A program made the position numbers and the translations under genes. The notes under the pieces were generated by a model. The model was given only the letters and a program-made list of their open reading frames with translations. It was not told where the DNA came from and did not search any database. From Peptoniphilus_A harei_B (GTDB lineage: Bacteria; Bacillota; Clostridia; Tissierellales; Peptoniphilaceae): 64,000 bases of DNA. Positions 40,593 to 49,521 of this stretch are shown in pieces; within the stretch, counting starts at the first letter, position 1, and each line of letters begins with the position of its first letter. The stretch spans positions 1 to 64,000 of the forward strand of contig JAWGHR010000008.1 of assembly GCA_032560695.1 (NCBI GenBank), in the 5' to 3' direction.

Positions 40593-41176
40593 TTCTTACC
40601 ACCAAATGCCACATCAAGAAAAGCATTTACTCCCTTTTTTATTCCATGAACCACTTGGGATGCAAGATTATCTTTAGGCTTGCCTGATTTCATAGGTACA
40701 TTTCCCTTATTCGCAGTCATTCCCTTAGATTTATCAGCATTGATATTAATAACCTTCGTTTTAATTGGCAGGTATTGCTTGAGGTTTACAGAAATAATCA
40801 AATCTGCTCCATTATCAGCATCTTCAAGTATTTCATAATCCTCTAAGGTTACAGATTTATTTATAGAGTTGTTTAGGTTTTCTTGATAAGAACTTCTAAT
40901 AATAATAAACTGAAAGGCCTTCTTCTCAGTTTTTAACTTCTCTAACTTATTTAAAATAATTTGGGGACTGATGAACTGCTTAACAGAAGGAAAGTCATCA
41001 GTTGGAACCCTAAACTCAAAGCTAAATTCTGTTAGACCAGGTTTCTTTAAAAGGTTTAGCTCCTCTCCATTTAATAGAGTAACCACCTTATTCTTATTTT
41101 TTATTTTTGTGTTAATCTTTTTTGGAGTAATAGGCAGGAGTAAATCATCAATATAAAAATCATATCCCTTATTCAT
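40589..41176 (-). CDS. XkdP-like tail protein
   Basis: 195 aa from the ATG at 41,176 with AGGAG upstream; the frame is open 30 nt earlier, inside the tape-measure gene. DFYIDDLLLPITPKKINTKIKNKNKVVTLLNGEELNLLKKPGLTEFSFEFRVPTDD fits the XkdP/LysM-associated N-terminal domain. A LysM motif is not evident: the C terminus after ININADKSKG is lysine/glycine rich. It overlaps the tape measure end by 8 nt. Confidence 0.78.
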   Translation of the reverse strand: MNKGYDFYIDDLLLPITPKKINTKIKNKNKVVTLLNGEELNLLKKPGLTEFSFEFRVPTDDFPSVKQFISPQIILNKLEKLKTEKKAFQFIIIRSSYQENLNNSINKSVTLEDYEILEDADNGADLIISVNLKQYLPIKTKVININADKSKGMTANKGNVPMKSGKPKDNLASQVVHGIKKGVNAFLDVAFGGKK

Positions 41177-43226
41177 ACTGTGGCACTCCTCCCATTGTTG
41201 TTTCAACTGCTTCAGTTAGCCTGTCAGTTAATCCTTCCATCCATCCGTCTAAATCTGCAGTTTCATGTATGTCACCAAATTGATTATTGGCAATAACTTC
41301 AAGTTTTTCAAAGCTAAAGTTTTGAATTGCTCGTCTTTCCATAAGATCTCTCAAGTGTGAAATATCTTCATTTTTAACTTCAATACCATCTTTAAGCTTT
41401 TCAGTATTTTTATTTGTTCCCTTTGCTGCGTTTTTTGCATCCTTTGTATCCTTGGCTATACCTGGCAATTCAGAATAAGCTGGTATATCAAACTTAGGTA
41501 TAGATCCCAAAGAGCTTTCTTTGGATTTGCTAAGTTTTTTTGCTTGCTTACTTGCAATTTCTTTTTCCCTGGCATTTTTTTCTTGCTCATACTTCAAGGC
41601 CCTTGTTTGTATGCTGCTTTCTCTAGCTTTAAAGTTTTGATTAGCCATTTCCATAGCAGATTCAACTTCTTTTGCTCTTTCAGCTTTATCAGCTGCAGCT
41701 TGAGCTTTAGCTCCTGCAAAGATATTAACCTTATCTATGGCTTCTATACTCACACCAGGTATCATATTAACTAAGTTAATTAATTTGTTAATACCCTGAA
41801 TGGCACCATTGAGAAAATCACTTATTATTGTTAAGCCTTTGACCTTCATATTACTTAAGGCATTTAGGACACCATTTTTAACTCTTTGAATTCCTATTTG
41901 GAACTTATCCCATTGAAATATTATTAAGTTTATATGATTTTGCATACTTATAACTAAATTAGCCATAAAGCTTTTTATATTATTGACTACAATTAAATAA
42001 GCAACACCAACTCCACCTACAGAATTGGCCCATCTAACTAACAATGCTATTAAAATTCCTATTGCAGAAGCAATTAAGTATATAGGATTGACTTCTAAGA
42101 CGGCATTTAAGGAAAGTGTTTGTAATTTTACAGCAATAGTTGCTAACTCAAGACCACCCAAGGCACCAACAACTCCCCAGATAACTGGCTCAATTGCTCC
42201 CCAATGATCTCCGATAAAGTTGGCAAATTCCACTGCATAAGTTGTTATCCTAACTATGGTTTCTGCAAGCACACCAATAGCAGCTGCCGCCCTATCGGCA
42301 AATACTTGAAATTCCTGTGAATTTGCAAAATCGTTTAACCTTTGTAGAGCAGGTTCTATGCTATTAATAAATTGATTTTTCAAGGAAACTCCAATTTGGC
42401 TAAAGGTCATAGGCATATTTTCAAATTCTTTTGTGATGTCATCACTTGCACTAATAAGAGCATTTTTGACAACATCTGCAGATAACTGCCCTTCTTCTGC
42501 TAGCTTTCTTATTTGACCAATAGGAGCATCCATATAGTCAGCTATTATCTGAACTAATTGAGGAGTGTTGGCCATTACTGCATTTAAGTCTTGACCTCTT
42601 AGAACTCCAGAAGCCATGGCTTGAGTCAAGTTATACATAACAGATTCCACACCTTGGGCAGAAGTTCCAGATATAGTAAATAGCTTGTTTAAATTTTCTG
42701 CAAAAGCTATTGTTTCTTGGTTGCTTGCAAAGGCATCCTTAGCCTGTGCACCAAGCTTTGAAACAATATCCATTGTCATCTTGTATTCCCCTCTTGCCCT
42801 TTGAGCAGATTGGAATATCATCTCTTGCAACTCTAAAGTTGTTTGATGACCATCATTAATAGCATCAAGCCTTGCCCTTATTTGTGTCATTTCATCAGAA
42901 AGACCAACAAAGGCCTTTACACTCCTAAAAGAAGCATAGGTAACTAACGCACTCTTAATCATTCCCTTAAGTTTATTGACATGATTAGTTCCCTCATCTA
43001 GCTTCCTATTAAAGTTTTCTTGTTCTTCCGCAGCCTCTTGTATAGACATTTCTGCCTCTCTTATTTTTTCTTTAGCTGCATTTAAAGTCTTAACATCAAA
43101 GGCATTCTTAGTAGCAGATTCCACATTAGAAGCAGCATTAATAACCATATTCATACTGTCAGTTATATTTTGTAAGACTCCCGTCATTTGGTTTTTTAAA
43201 ATAATTGTACTTGATAAAATTCCCAT
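41169..43226 (-). CDS. Tape measure protein
   Basis: 685 aa. An N-terminal coiled coil, then the tape-measure N-terminal domain signature (VGLSDEMTQIRARLDAIND ... IVSKLGAQAKDAFASNQETIAFAENLNKLFTISGTSAQGVESVMYNLTQAMASGVLRGQDLNAVMANTPQLVQIIADYM). A hydrophobic central part (ETIVRITTYAVEFANFIGDHWGAIEPVIWGVVGALGGLELATIAV) and further helices follow. It sets tail length and is ejected during infection. Confidence 0.93.
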   Translation of the reverse strand: MGILSSTIILKNQMTGVLQNITDSMNMVINAASNVESATKNAFDVKTLNAAKEKIREAEMSIQEAAEEQENFNRKLDEGTNHVNKLKGMIKSALVTYASFRSVKAFVGLSDEMTQIRARLDAINDGHQTTLELQEMIFQSAQRARGEYKMTMDIVSKLGAQAKDAFASNQETIAFAENLNKLFTISGTSAQGVESVMYNLTQAMASGVLRGQDLNAVMANTPQLVQIIADYMDAPIGQIRKLAEEGQLSADVVKNALISASDDITKEFENMPMTFSQIGVSLKNQFINSIEPALQRLNDFANSQEFQVFADRAAAAIGVLAETIVRITTYAVEFANFIGDHWGAIEPVIWGVVGALGGLELATIAVKLQTLSLNAVLEVNPIYLIASAIGILIALLVRWANSVGGVGVAYLIVVNNIKSFMANLVISMQNHINLIIFQWDKFQIGIQRVKNGVLNALSNMKVKGLTIISDFLNGAIQGINKLINLVNMIPGVSIEAIDKVNIFAGAKAQAAADKAERAKEVESAMEMANQNFKARESSIQTRALKYEQEKNAREKEIASKQAKKLSKSKESSLGSIPKFDIPAYSELPGIAKDTKDAKNAAKGTNKNTEKLKDGIEVKNEDISHLRDLMERRAIQNFSFEKLEVIANNQFGDIHETADLDGWMEGLTDRLTEAVETTMGGVPQYE

Positions 43227-43236
43227 ATTTCACCTC

Positions 43237-43799
43237 CTACTTAGTCTTTGTGTCCTCGGCATATTTTTCCAACATTGCCACATACATTGCCTGAGTAGCT
43301 TCATCAAATTTGACGAATTCATCAGGTCTTATTTGAAACTTGCTACATACAAAAACATAATAAGCAAGGGAGGTTTCTAAGTCCTCCCCTATTAGTTTTT
43401 TACTTCAGTTTTTAAGTCATCAAAATCCTTATTCAATCCGTTAATTGCCATGCACTTTGACAACAACTTATTAAATTCCCTGGAGTTTAACATTTTATTT
43501 AATAAATCCTTTGGATCCATAACTCCATAAGAGTCTTGTAACTCTTTATCTCTTAGATTTGGATAAATAACACTTTCTGTAACAACATTTTTAAAGTAAT
43601 CATTTGTCTTAAAATCAGGTTTTCCACCAACAACAGAAGTTGCCCTATCTGATGCTAAAAGAGCATTGTCAGGCGACATTGCTCTTAATTTCCATGCAAT
43701 TGGATTTCCATCTTCATCCTTAAATCTATCAGATACAACAAACTCCACTTCCTCATAAGGATTGGCTACATTTTCTTTTAAAAAAGCAGTTAAACTCAT
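43237..43799 (-). CDS. Tail assembly chaperone, frameshifted long form
   Basis: Predicted -1 slippage at A AAA AAC (43,395-43,401) extends the 135-aa chaperone past its stop by a 52-residue tail (LIGEDLETSLAYYVFVCSKF then QIRPDEFVKF... ending KTK). The extension begins in frame -1 and has no start codon near its own RBS-like GGGGAGG. About 187 aa in all. The long and short forms correspond to the gpGT/gpG pair of lambda-like systems. Confidence 0.78.
43392..43799 (-). CDS. Tail assembly chaperone, XkdN-like (short form)
   Basis: 135 aa: SLTAFLKENVANPYEEVEFVVSDRFKDEDGNPIAWKLRAMSPDNALLASDRAT ... ESVIYPNLRDKELQDSYGVMDPKDLLNKMLNSREFNKLLSKCMAINGLNKDFDDL. Typical XkdN content, between tail tube and tape measure. 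The stop TAA directly follows the slippery site. Confidence 0.87.
   Translation of the reverse strand: MSLTAFLKENVANPYEEVEFVVSDRFKDEDGNPIAWKLRAMSPDNALLASDRATSVVGGKPDFKTNDYFKNVVTESVIYPNLRDKELQDSYGVMDPKDLLNKMLNSREFNKLLSKCMAINGLNKDFDDLKTEVKN
43395..43401 (-). promoter_or_regulatory. Programmed -1 ribosomal frameshift site
   Basis: Heptamer A AAA AAC in the zero frame (GTA AAA AAC TAA). A stop codon comes directly after it, the classical arrangement for tandem slippage in tail chaperone genes. GGGGAGG lies downstream; upstream stimulatory elements were not identified. Confidence 0.8.
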
Positions 43800-43801
43800 A
43801 A

Positions 43802-44284
43802 TTAAATCATCCCTTCTAAGATATTAAATTCTTCTGGCATTTCACAGTCTTCAAAGGTTCCTGAAATTTTTTCCTCAAGAGTGTCTGAAGTAATATCAAG
43901 CTTTGCCATTATTGAGCCATCAATATTACAATCTCTAAAAATCACAGTGTGTCTTCCAGCATTAGAGTTAGAATCATCATTTGTAATTTGAATATCAAAA
44001 TAAATATCCTTATGGTCCTTGACATAAATCATCATAACCTTCCTGAAAATATCTGTATTGTAGTAACAAGTAGCTGACCATTTACCAGAAACAGTATTAG
44101 ACCTATTTCCTTTTACTCTAGTGCCTAGTCTTGGAAGTTCTGTCTTTGATTTATCCCAAGCCCCTTCAAAGTCTTTTAATTGAAATAAAAGATACCTGCT
44201 ACCTTCTATAGTCACATAAGCTGCACCTTCAGCACCATGAAGTGGTTCTCTTGCGTGCATAATTGCTTGATTTAAATTAGGCAT
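43802..44284 (-). CDS. Tail tube protein, XkdM-like
   Basis: 160 aa: NLNQAIMHAREPLHGAEGAAYVTIEGSRYLLFQLKDFEGAWDKSKTELPRLGTRVKGNRSNTVSGKWSATCYYNTDIFRKV. Beta-rich tube protein following the sheath, as in PBSX. Confidence 0.9.
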   Translation of the reverse strand: MPNLNQAIMHAREPLHGAEGAAYVTIEGSRYLLFQLKDFEGAWDKSKTELPRLGTRVKGNRSNTVSGKWSATCYYNTDIFRKVMMIYVKDHKDIYFDIQITNDDSNSNAGRHTVIFRDCNIDGSIMAKLDITSDTLEEKISGTFEDCEMPEEFNILEGMI

Positions 44285-44299
44285 TTATTTCTCCTTTCT

Positions 44300-45637
44300 T
44301 TATCTAACATGGATTTCCATATAAAGCTTTTGCATCGCCATTACAGGCATTAAGAAATCATGTACGACAACAGCATCCTTTTCATGTCCCTTTTCTACAG
44401 TAGTATCTTTAGACTCATAGTCTTCAATAGCTCCAAGGTCAGATAAAGTTCCTGCATGTCTTACTAGCTCATTCCAATAACCTATTCTTCCATCTGTATT
44501 ATTTTGAACCTTACCTAAGTAGAACTTATTGAAGATGATAGCTGCATCCTTTGCCCTTTGGTCTAAGACTCTAATAATTTGATTCTTAGAGAAGTCCACA
44601 TTTTGATATAAAGTAAATTCAGTGAAAGAGTTGATATCTTCAAGTACTCTTACTTCATCATTTCTTTCATAGAAGAAGAAATAACCATTCTTAATAGCTT
44701 GTTCTGCCTCTCTCTTCTTATACTTAGTATCAATTTCATATTCTCCGCTATAAAGCTTATTAGTAAGAGACCTGTTAATAGGACAACCTGCTTCTTGACC
44801 AGTAAGCCAGTAAACAAGAGCAGCCTCATTATCGTCATCATTAGCCTTGTTAAATAGGTTAATAAGTCCCTTGTGGTTAGCTTGTGCCAACTTCATTTGG
44901 TAAACAACAAGTTGGAATTTAACCCCTTCATCTTCTCTCATTCTTTTCGTAAATTCTTTATAAAGAAGCTTAATTGTTTCGTCAGTGCCTGCATAGCCAA
45001 TAACGTTGAAGTCATATTTTTCAATTGCTTCTAAATATCTTGAGTGAGACTCACCAATAACTTTGCCATTTTCTCCACCAGTAAGCTTAGTTCCTGCAGA
45101 AGTTTCAACTTCTTCTCCAGAAGACGAGAAGTTAACAACCTTATTTTCTTTAAGTTCAGATAACTTCTTAATACTTTCTTGAGAAATAGTTGCATCTCCC
45201 ATTTTTGTAGTAACTAAGTAAGAAGATTCGTCTACATCCTTTTCAATAATTATTTGAATGTCATTTCCTCTTATACCTGTATGTTTAGCAGTAACAGTTA
45301 AAGCACCTATTGTTGCCTTGGCCTTTGCTCCACCATCATCATTTAACCTGTAAAGATATAAAGTCTTTGCACCTTGCATAAGGTCTCTTAAAGCTTTCAT
45401 CTTCTTATCTGTAAAGGAATAACCTAATAATTCTAAGGAATCATTTTGTAAATCTACAGGTTCTATAGTAATTACCTCTCCAGTTGCTCCCCAATCTAAT
45501 TCAAGTCCAATAGTTGCATAACCTCTATCAGAAAAGAAGTTAGATGCTCTTGGTACTGAGATATAATTAATATATGCACCTGGCAAGACCTTATTTTGAG
45601 TGAGGAAAGTTCCCCCACCTAATGCTCCATATGCCAT
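44300..45637 (-). CDS. Tail sheath protein, XkdK-like
   Basis: 445 aa. GTFLTQNKVLPGAYINYISVPRASNFFSDRGYATIGLELDWG is a classical sheath N terminus; the C-terminal region is LRHAGTLSDLGAIEDYESKDTTVEKGHEKDAVVVHDFLMPVMAMQKLYM. It forms the contractile outer tail. Its first base overlaps the stop of the 61-aa gene. Confidence 0.93.
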   Translation of the reverse strand: MAYGALGGGTFLTQNKVLPGAYINYISVPRASNFFSDRGYATIGLELDWGATGEVITIEPVDLQNDSLELLGYSFTDKKMKALRDLMQGAKTLYLYRLNDDGGAKAKATIGALTVTAKHTGIRGNDIQIIIEKDVDESSYLVTTKMGDATISQESIKKLSELKENKVVNFSSSGEEVETSAGTKLTGGENGKVIGESHSRYLEAIEKYDFNVIGYAGTDETIKLLYKEFTKRMREDEGVKFQLVVYQMKLAQANHKGLINLFNKANDDDNEAALVYWLTGQEAGCPINRSLTNKLYSGEYEIDTKYKKREAEQAIKNGYFFFYERNDEVRVLEDINSFTEFTLYQNVDFSKNQIIRVLDQRAKDAAIIFNKFYLGKVQNNTDGRIGYWNELVRHAGTLSDLGAIEDYESKDTTVEKGHEKDAVVVHDFLMPVMAMQKLYMEIHVR

Positions 45638-45822
45638 TATTTAACCTCCCTTGTATTAAAATCACTTACAATTTTCTCAACTTCTGAAAGTGTGTATTCT
45701 TTGTCATCTTTTAAGAGGATGTTTAAAACATCTTTATTCCAAGACAACTTTTCAGCTCTCAAAATTGCATCTTTTGTATATTTTTCTTCAATAACCTCTA
45801 AGTCTTTGCTATTTTTTGTCAT
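45637..45822 (-). CDS. Hypothetical 61-aa phage protein upstream of the sheath
   Basis: Charged, helical (EVIEEKYTKDAILRAEKLSWNKDVLNILLKDDKEYTLSEVEKIVSDFN). A small gene in this position is usual in PBSX-like phages. Preceded by AGGAGG-like sequence; it overlaps the tail-terminator gene by 14 nt. Confidence 0.75.
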   Translation of the reverse strand: MTKNSKDLEVIEEKYTKDAILRAEKLSWNKDVLNILLKDDKEYTLSEVEKIVSDFNTREVK

Positions 45823-46426
45823 AGATATTAACCTCCTTCTTCCACATCAAATCTTCTCCATCTTCTATCTCGAATTCTTTGTCTTTTCTTTTTTCTGTAT
45901 TTCTAGGATCTAAAGGATTGATTTTTGGAAATATCTTTTCTTCTCTTGGCCATGTTTCTGTTTCCCACATGCCAGGATTAGGCTTCTTAGTTTTCTCTTC
46001 ATAAGGCTCTTTTTCTGTGTAGTGAATTATGTTTTCTATTTCCATCATATAAGGATCTCTTTCAACTTCTTCCTTACTTGTGTACCTGTAGTTAATTAAG
46101 AAGTTTAATTCTCTCTCATCTATTTTTGATTCAGGTTTAAATCCATAGACACCACCAGTATCTAAGCTTATGTTTCTCATGCCATAAAGAAGTTTCTGCT
46201 CAATTTCTTCCTTGAGAAAAGAATCTGCCCTTTGGTCCATATAGACAATATTTACTAGGGAGTCTACCCTATACCTTCTTTGAAACTCCAAATCTATCTT
46301 AGTGTCAATCAAACTAACAAAAAAACAAGGCTCAACTAAACCTTGTGGAACTTCTCTCGTGTAAATATTTGTATAAGGGAAGAGTTCATCAATCCTATTT
46401 ATTACAGCTTGTAGTAGCTTAATCAT
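45809..46426 (-). CDS. Tail terminator family protein (YqbJ/XkdJ-like)
   Basis: 205 aa: MIKLLQAVINRIDELFPYTNIYTREVPQGLVEPCFFVSLIDTKIDLE. The fold of tail-terminator proteins, with a long acidic C-terminal tail (EEKTKKPNPGMWETETWPREEKIFPKINPLDPRN). It lies between the HK97 gp10-like gene and the sheath gene. Confidence 0.75.
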   Translation of the reverse strand: MIKLLQAVINRIDELFPYTNIYTREVPQGLVEPCFFVSLIDTKIDLEFQRRYRVDSLVNIVYMDQRADSFLKEEIEQKLLYGMRNISLDTGGVYGFKPESKIDERELNFLINYRYTSKEEVERDPYMMEIENIIHYTEKEPYEEKTKKPNPGMWETETWPREEKIFPKINPLDPRNTEKRKDKEFEIEDGEDLMWKKEVNIYDKK

Positions 46427-46812
46427 AACTTGCTAAAAGCCTCCTCTAAGTGTCTATCAATTATCTCTTCCATAACCTTTTCAATCTCTCTTTCTGATAT
46501 TGTAAGCATAAACTTACCAGGCACCCAGTTTTTGTGATCCCTAGTCCTGTGACCAAACTCAACATAATCAGCATAGTCCATGTTGTTATAAACACTAACT
46601 TCAAAGCTAGTTCCTGCTTTCTTTATATCTGTAATTCTCCAAGCCTTTCTTAGGGTCCCTGTGTCTACAGGTGTGCCTTTTTTAACCATTCTCATTTCCC
46701 TGGCAACTATCTCTTCTAGTGCCTCAATGATTATGGAGTCTGTCTGGTCTTGAAGCCCTTGAAGATTATTTTTAAAAGCTTCAAGTTCACTCACATCAAA
46801 AGTTACACTCAC
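46423..46812 (-). CDS. HK97 gp10-like head-tail/tail component
   Basis: 129 aa from a GTG at 46,812 that overlaps the upstream gene's TAG (TAGTG); GAGGTGG sits 5 nt upstream, while an earlier ATG frame lacks an SD. VSVTFDVSELEAFKNNLQGLQDQTDSIIIEALEEI ... KKGTPVDTGTLRKAWRI ... ADYVEFGHRTRDHKNWVPGKFML fits HK97 gp10/minor tail Z. Confidence 0.87.
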   Translation of the reverse strand: MSVTFDVSELEAFKNNLQGLQDQTDSIIIEALEEIVAREMRMVKKGTPVDTGTLRKAWRITDIKKAGTSFEVSVYNNMDYADYVEFGHRTRDHKNWVPGKFMLTISEREIEKVMEEIIDRHLEEAFSKL

Positions 46813-47183
46813 TACAACCACCTCACAAATTCCTTGCAAGTATATTCATTGTGTGTCGCATAAGATTTCTTGTTAGCATTGGTAAGAGTATAAGTGTAAG
46901 CATTCTGCCTTACCTTAAGCTTTGAATTCGTCTTTATATCAATTTCGGGACTTGTAAAAAGAGTAATAATATTTTCACTTACCATAGCCTTTTCTTCTTG
47001 TAAGTTTTCGGCAGTAGAAAAAGACAGTCTACAAGGTATATCCTCATAAACTGTCTTCTCTTTAAGACCACTAACCTTTGTAATTGGATCTCTTGATGTC
47101 TCTCTTATCACTGCAGTCAAAAGACCAGTGTATAAACTTTCAATTGCCTTTCTATAGGCAGCTACCACTCTATCTTTCTGCAT
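46812..47183 (-). CDS. Head closure/connector protein (XkdH/YqbH-like)
   Basis: 123 aa. A beta-rich domain, with YEDIPCRLSFSTAENLQEEKAMVSENIITLFTSPEIDIKTNSKLKVRQN. It overlaps the next upstream gene by 22 nt. The function is inferred from its position between capsid/connector genes and gp10. Confidence 0.75.
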   Translation of the reverse strand: MQKDRVVAAYRKAIESLYTGLLTAVIRETSRDPITKVSGLKEKTVYEDIPCRLSFSTAENLQEEKAMVSENIITLFTSPEIDIKTNSKLKVRQNAYTYTLTNANKKSYATHNEYTCKEFVRWL

Positions 47184-47587
47184 GTAATCGCCTCTTTCTG
47201 CCAGGAGCTTTTAAGTGAACCTATCCAGTTAAGTAGCTTGGCTTCACTCATGTCATTTATGCTTTTATCGCCTTCTAGTTCTACTGATGTATCTCCAACT
47301 TGCACCCTTCCTGCGACTTCTGCAAAGTCAAAGGACTTAGGAAGCTTGCCATTTTGATACATAGTTTCTAAGTAGCTACCTAGTATCATTTCATAAAGCA
47401 GATAGTAAATTCTTTTAGGGATAAATACTATATTGCAGAAGTTTTTCAACCTCATGTGTTCCTTAACTGCTATCATTTTTATACTAGGATCTATCTCCTC
47501 AAAGCCTGCAGCTTTTAAAGCTAATAAAATATCATCTGCATAGATACTTGCAAAGAATTCATCCATAGGCACTAAGTCCTTAAACAT
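47162..47587 (-). CDS. Head-tail connector (YqbG/XkdG-neighbour, Gp6-like)
   Basis: 141 aa; mostly helical: SIYADDILLALKAAGFEEIDPSIKMIAVKEHMRLKNFCNIVFIPKRIYYLLYEMILGSYLETMYQNG. Positioned after the capsid gene as adaptor proteins are. The family name is uncertain. Confidence 0.7.
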   Translation of the reverse strand: MFKDLVPMDEFFASIYADDILLALKAAGFEEIDPSIKMIAVKEHMRLKNFCNIVFIPKRIYYLLYEMILGSYLETMYQNGKLPKSFDFAEVAGRVQVGDTSVELEGDKSINDMSEAKLLNWIGSLKSSWQKEAITCRKIEW

Positions 47588-47594
47588 AATCCAC

Positions 47595-47840
47595 CTACTT
47601 TAACAGTTCAATTAATTCAGCTTTTTTTGTAGCTCCGCTTCTGTCGATTCCCTTTTCATCACATAGTTTTTCAAGTTCTTCAACCTTTAAGTTTTCAAGG
47701 TTTGATTTATCATCTAATTTTGTTTTATCTTCATCCACTATAACTTCTCCATCTACAATTTCAGCTCCAAGCTCTTGAAGTTCTATAATTTTATTTGGAT
47801 TGTCAGTAGTGTAATAAAGATTTTCTAGTTTTAATCTCAT
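47595..47840 (-). CDS. Small phage protein with HeH/LEM-like C-terminal domain
   Basis: 81 aa from the ATG at 47,840 with GAGGTGG upstream (the open frame to 47,957 runs into the capsid gene). MRLKLENLYYTTDNPNKIIELQELGAEIVDGEVI, an acidic linker, then LKVEELEKLCDEKGIDRSGATKKAELIELLK, a helix-extended-loop-helix found in capsid-proximal proteins. Confidence 0.78.
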   Translation of the reverse strand: MRLKLENLYYTTDNPNKIIELQELGAEIVDGEVIVDEDKTKLDDKSNLENLKVEELEKLCDEKGIDRSGATKKAELIELLK

Positions 47841-47850
47841 ATTCCACCTC

Positions 47851-48768
47851 TTATGCAGTAGTACATACAAAGATTTGATTTTCTTTTTGTTTCTTAATCC
47901 ATAAATCGTGGTATTTTCTAAAGTCAATCTTCCAAGCATCTGCTTTTTGGTTAACATCAGGAGTGAATACTCTTAATTTATCAGTCTTATTAATTGCAAT
48001 TGGCACATTTGCAGGAGTGATAATCCAGTTAATGTCCTTTGCTTCAGCCGCTGCTTTTAATCCACCTGGTTCTTGGCCATTTGTTTTACCATCTTGTACA
48101 TCATAAGCAGTCTTAAGTCTTGCAGATGGTGCAATTCTGATAGGAGATTCATCAAGAGATTTAACCTTAAAGCTCATGTTACCTTGTTTAAAATCAGCAA
48201 CATTAATAGACTTACCAATCTTAGAAGAGTTTTCAATAAGTGCCCTTGTCTTAGTTGACATAGTTAAGATTAGTGGCACATTATCCCCTACTATATCTTG
48301 TACTGCTCTTATGTGTTCTCTAATTTTATCTAGTGCATTATCTGCAGTTAAAGCAATAGCTTCTGTTTGTCCTGCCGTCTTTGCAATAGCTGCAATTTTT
48401 GAGTATCTGTAAGCATCAATTTCTGGGATAACTTGTTCAGTTTGAAAAACCTTAATTAAGTTTGCAGAAGTTGCTACAAATCCAGTTTCATCAACATCCA
48501 TTGCATCTAGTTGAAAAGTTCTACCCCTATCTTGAGTCATCTTATAAGTATCAAACTTTAAAGTAACTCCGCCTTGTACAAACCCGTTGTCTCTATCATA
48601 GTCAGCTAGTCCAACAGTTGACATTGTAGGGATTTTAACTTCATCTCCACCGTTATAAATAACTTGTCCTGCATTTGCTTCCATCCAACCTGATGTTAGA
48701 CCTTGCACTGCGTGTTGATCTAACTGTTGCATCATTAGTTTTGAATATTCTAGTGTGTTAATTGCCAT
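47851..48768 (-). CDS. Major capsid protein (XkdG-like)
   Basis: 305 aa. AINTLEYSKLMMQQLDQHAVQGLTSGWMEANAGQVIYNGGDEVKIPTMSTVGLADYDRDNGFVQGGVTLKFDTYKMTQDRGRTFQLDAMDVDETGFVA is typical of PBSX-type HK97-fold capsids. It follows the scaffold gene after 14 nt. Confidence 0.92.
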   Translation of the reverse strand: MAINTLEYSKLMMQQLDQHAVQGLTSGWMEANAGQVIYNGGDEVKIPTMSTVGLADYDRDNGFVQGGVTLKFDTYKMTQDRGRTFQLDAMDVDETGFVATSANLIKVFQTEQVIPEIDAYRYSKIAAIAKTAGQTEAIALTADNALDKIREHIRAVQDIVGDNVPLILTMSTKTRALIENSSKIGKSINVADFKQGNMSFKVKSLDESPIRIAPSARLKTAYDVQDGKTNGQEPGGLKAAAEAKDINWIITPANVPIAINKTDKLRVFTPDVNQKADAWKIDFRKYHDLWIKKQKENQIFVCTTA

Positions 48769-48782
48769 ATTTTCATCCTTCC

Positions 48783-49328
48783 TTATTCATTAAATACATT
48801 TGCAATAGCTTCTTCCATTGGACTTACGCTACCACCATTACTGTCAGGTGGAGTGTGAGCATTGAACCTATCATCTTCAGGTTTGCTCCCTTCATCACTT
48901 TTAAAAAGGTAAGGCTTAGCCTCTTTAAGGCCTTCCATTTGCTCTTTAAGTCCACTTATGCCATCTTCAGAAAACTTAAGACTATCCCTATCTATTAGCT
49001 TCATAAGTACATCTTCATCTACTGTGTCATAAGTTCTTACTGCATCCTTTAAAGCAGTGTCATTCTTAAGCTTTTCATAGGCCATTTTATGTTCCTTAGC
49101 AGTAGTCTTCCAAGTCTCTACTGACTGCTTGATTTCATCAATATCCATGTCTTTGTATGACTTGATTTCCTTGTTTGCTGTGTCTACCTGCTCTTTTAAG
49201 GTTTTGATTTCGTCATCTTTCGCAGTAACCTTAGCCTTTTCAGCATTGATGTCCTTGCCATTTTCTTCCATAATCTTGTCGATTACTTCTTTTTCTAGTC
49301 CTAGACCCTCTAAAAATTCTCTCTTCAT
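48783..49328 (-). CDS. Phage scaffolding protein (minor structural GP20-like)
   Basis: 181 aa. KREFLEGLGLEKEVIDKIMEENGKDINAEKAKV, a long coiled coil (KDDEIKTLKEQVDTANKEIKSYKDMDIDEIKQSVETWK), and a C-terminal NGGSVSPMEEAIANVFN. A catalyst of capsid assembly. AAGGAGACG precedes the ATG. Confidence 0.88.
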   Translation of the reverse strand: MKREFLEGLGLEKEVIDKIMEENGKDINAEKAKVTAKDDEIKTLKEQVDTANKEIKSYKDMDIDEIKQSVETWKTTAKEHKMAYEKLKNDTALKDAVRTYDTVDEDVLMKLIDRDSLKFSEDGISGLKEQMEGLKEAKPYLFKSDEGSKPEDDRFNAHTPPDSNGGSVSPMEEAIANVFNE

Positions 49329-49404
49329 TCTTTCGTCTCCTTACGTTTTTTTACGAGTGTTACAGTCTCACAGGTGGATAAGTTTTACGTCATTCCAAGA
49401 CAAT

Positions 49405-49486
49405 ATAAAAAACGACCTTTTACAGTCGTCTTAAAGCCATATTTTTTAATTGTATAAAAAGTATAAATCTCTTGATAATTACTAAC
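49405..49486 (-). ncRNA. Possible short terminated transcript between the MuF and scaffold genes
   Basis: A promoter with TTGATA (49,515-49,520), a 16-bp spacer and TATACC (49,493-49,498) faces the minus direction and would start near 49,486. About 80 nt later ACGAC-TGTAAAAG-GTCGT plus TTTTTT (49,405-49,432) is a plausible terminator. So either a small RNA or an attenuated leader for the head-tail operon. No open frame of note lies inside. Confidence 0.35.
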
Positions 49487-49520
49487 TTTTTGGGTATACT
49501 TTAAGTAAGATAATTATCAA
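49472..49520 (-). promoter_or_regulatory. Promoter with flanking inverted repeat before the scaffold gene
   Basis: TTGATAATTA (49,472-49,481) and TAATTATCAA (49,511-49,520) are perfect 10-bp arms spanning the core promoter TTGATA-N16-TATACC. The symmetry suggests a regulator binding both sides. The scaffold start codon is at 49,328. Confidence 0.5.
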
Positions 49521-49521
49521 A

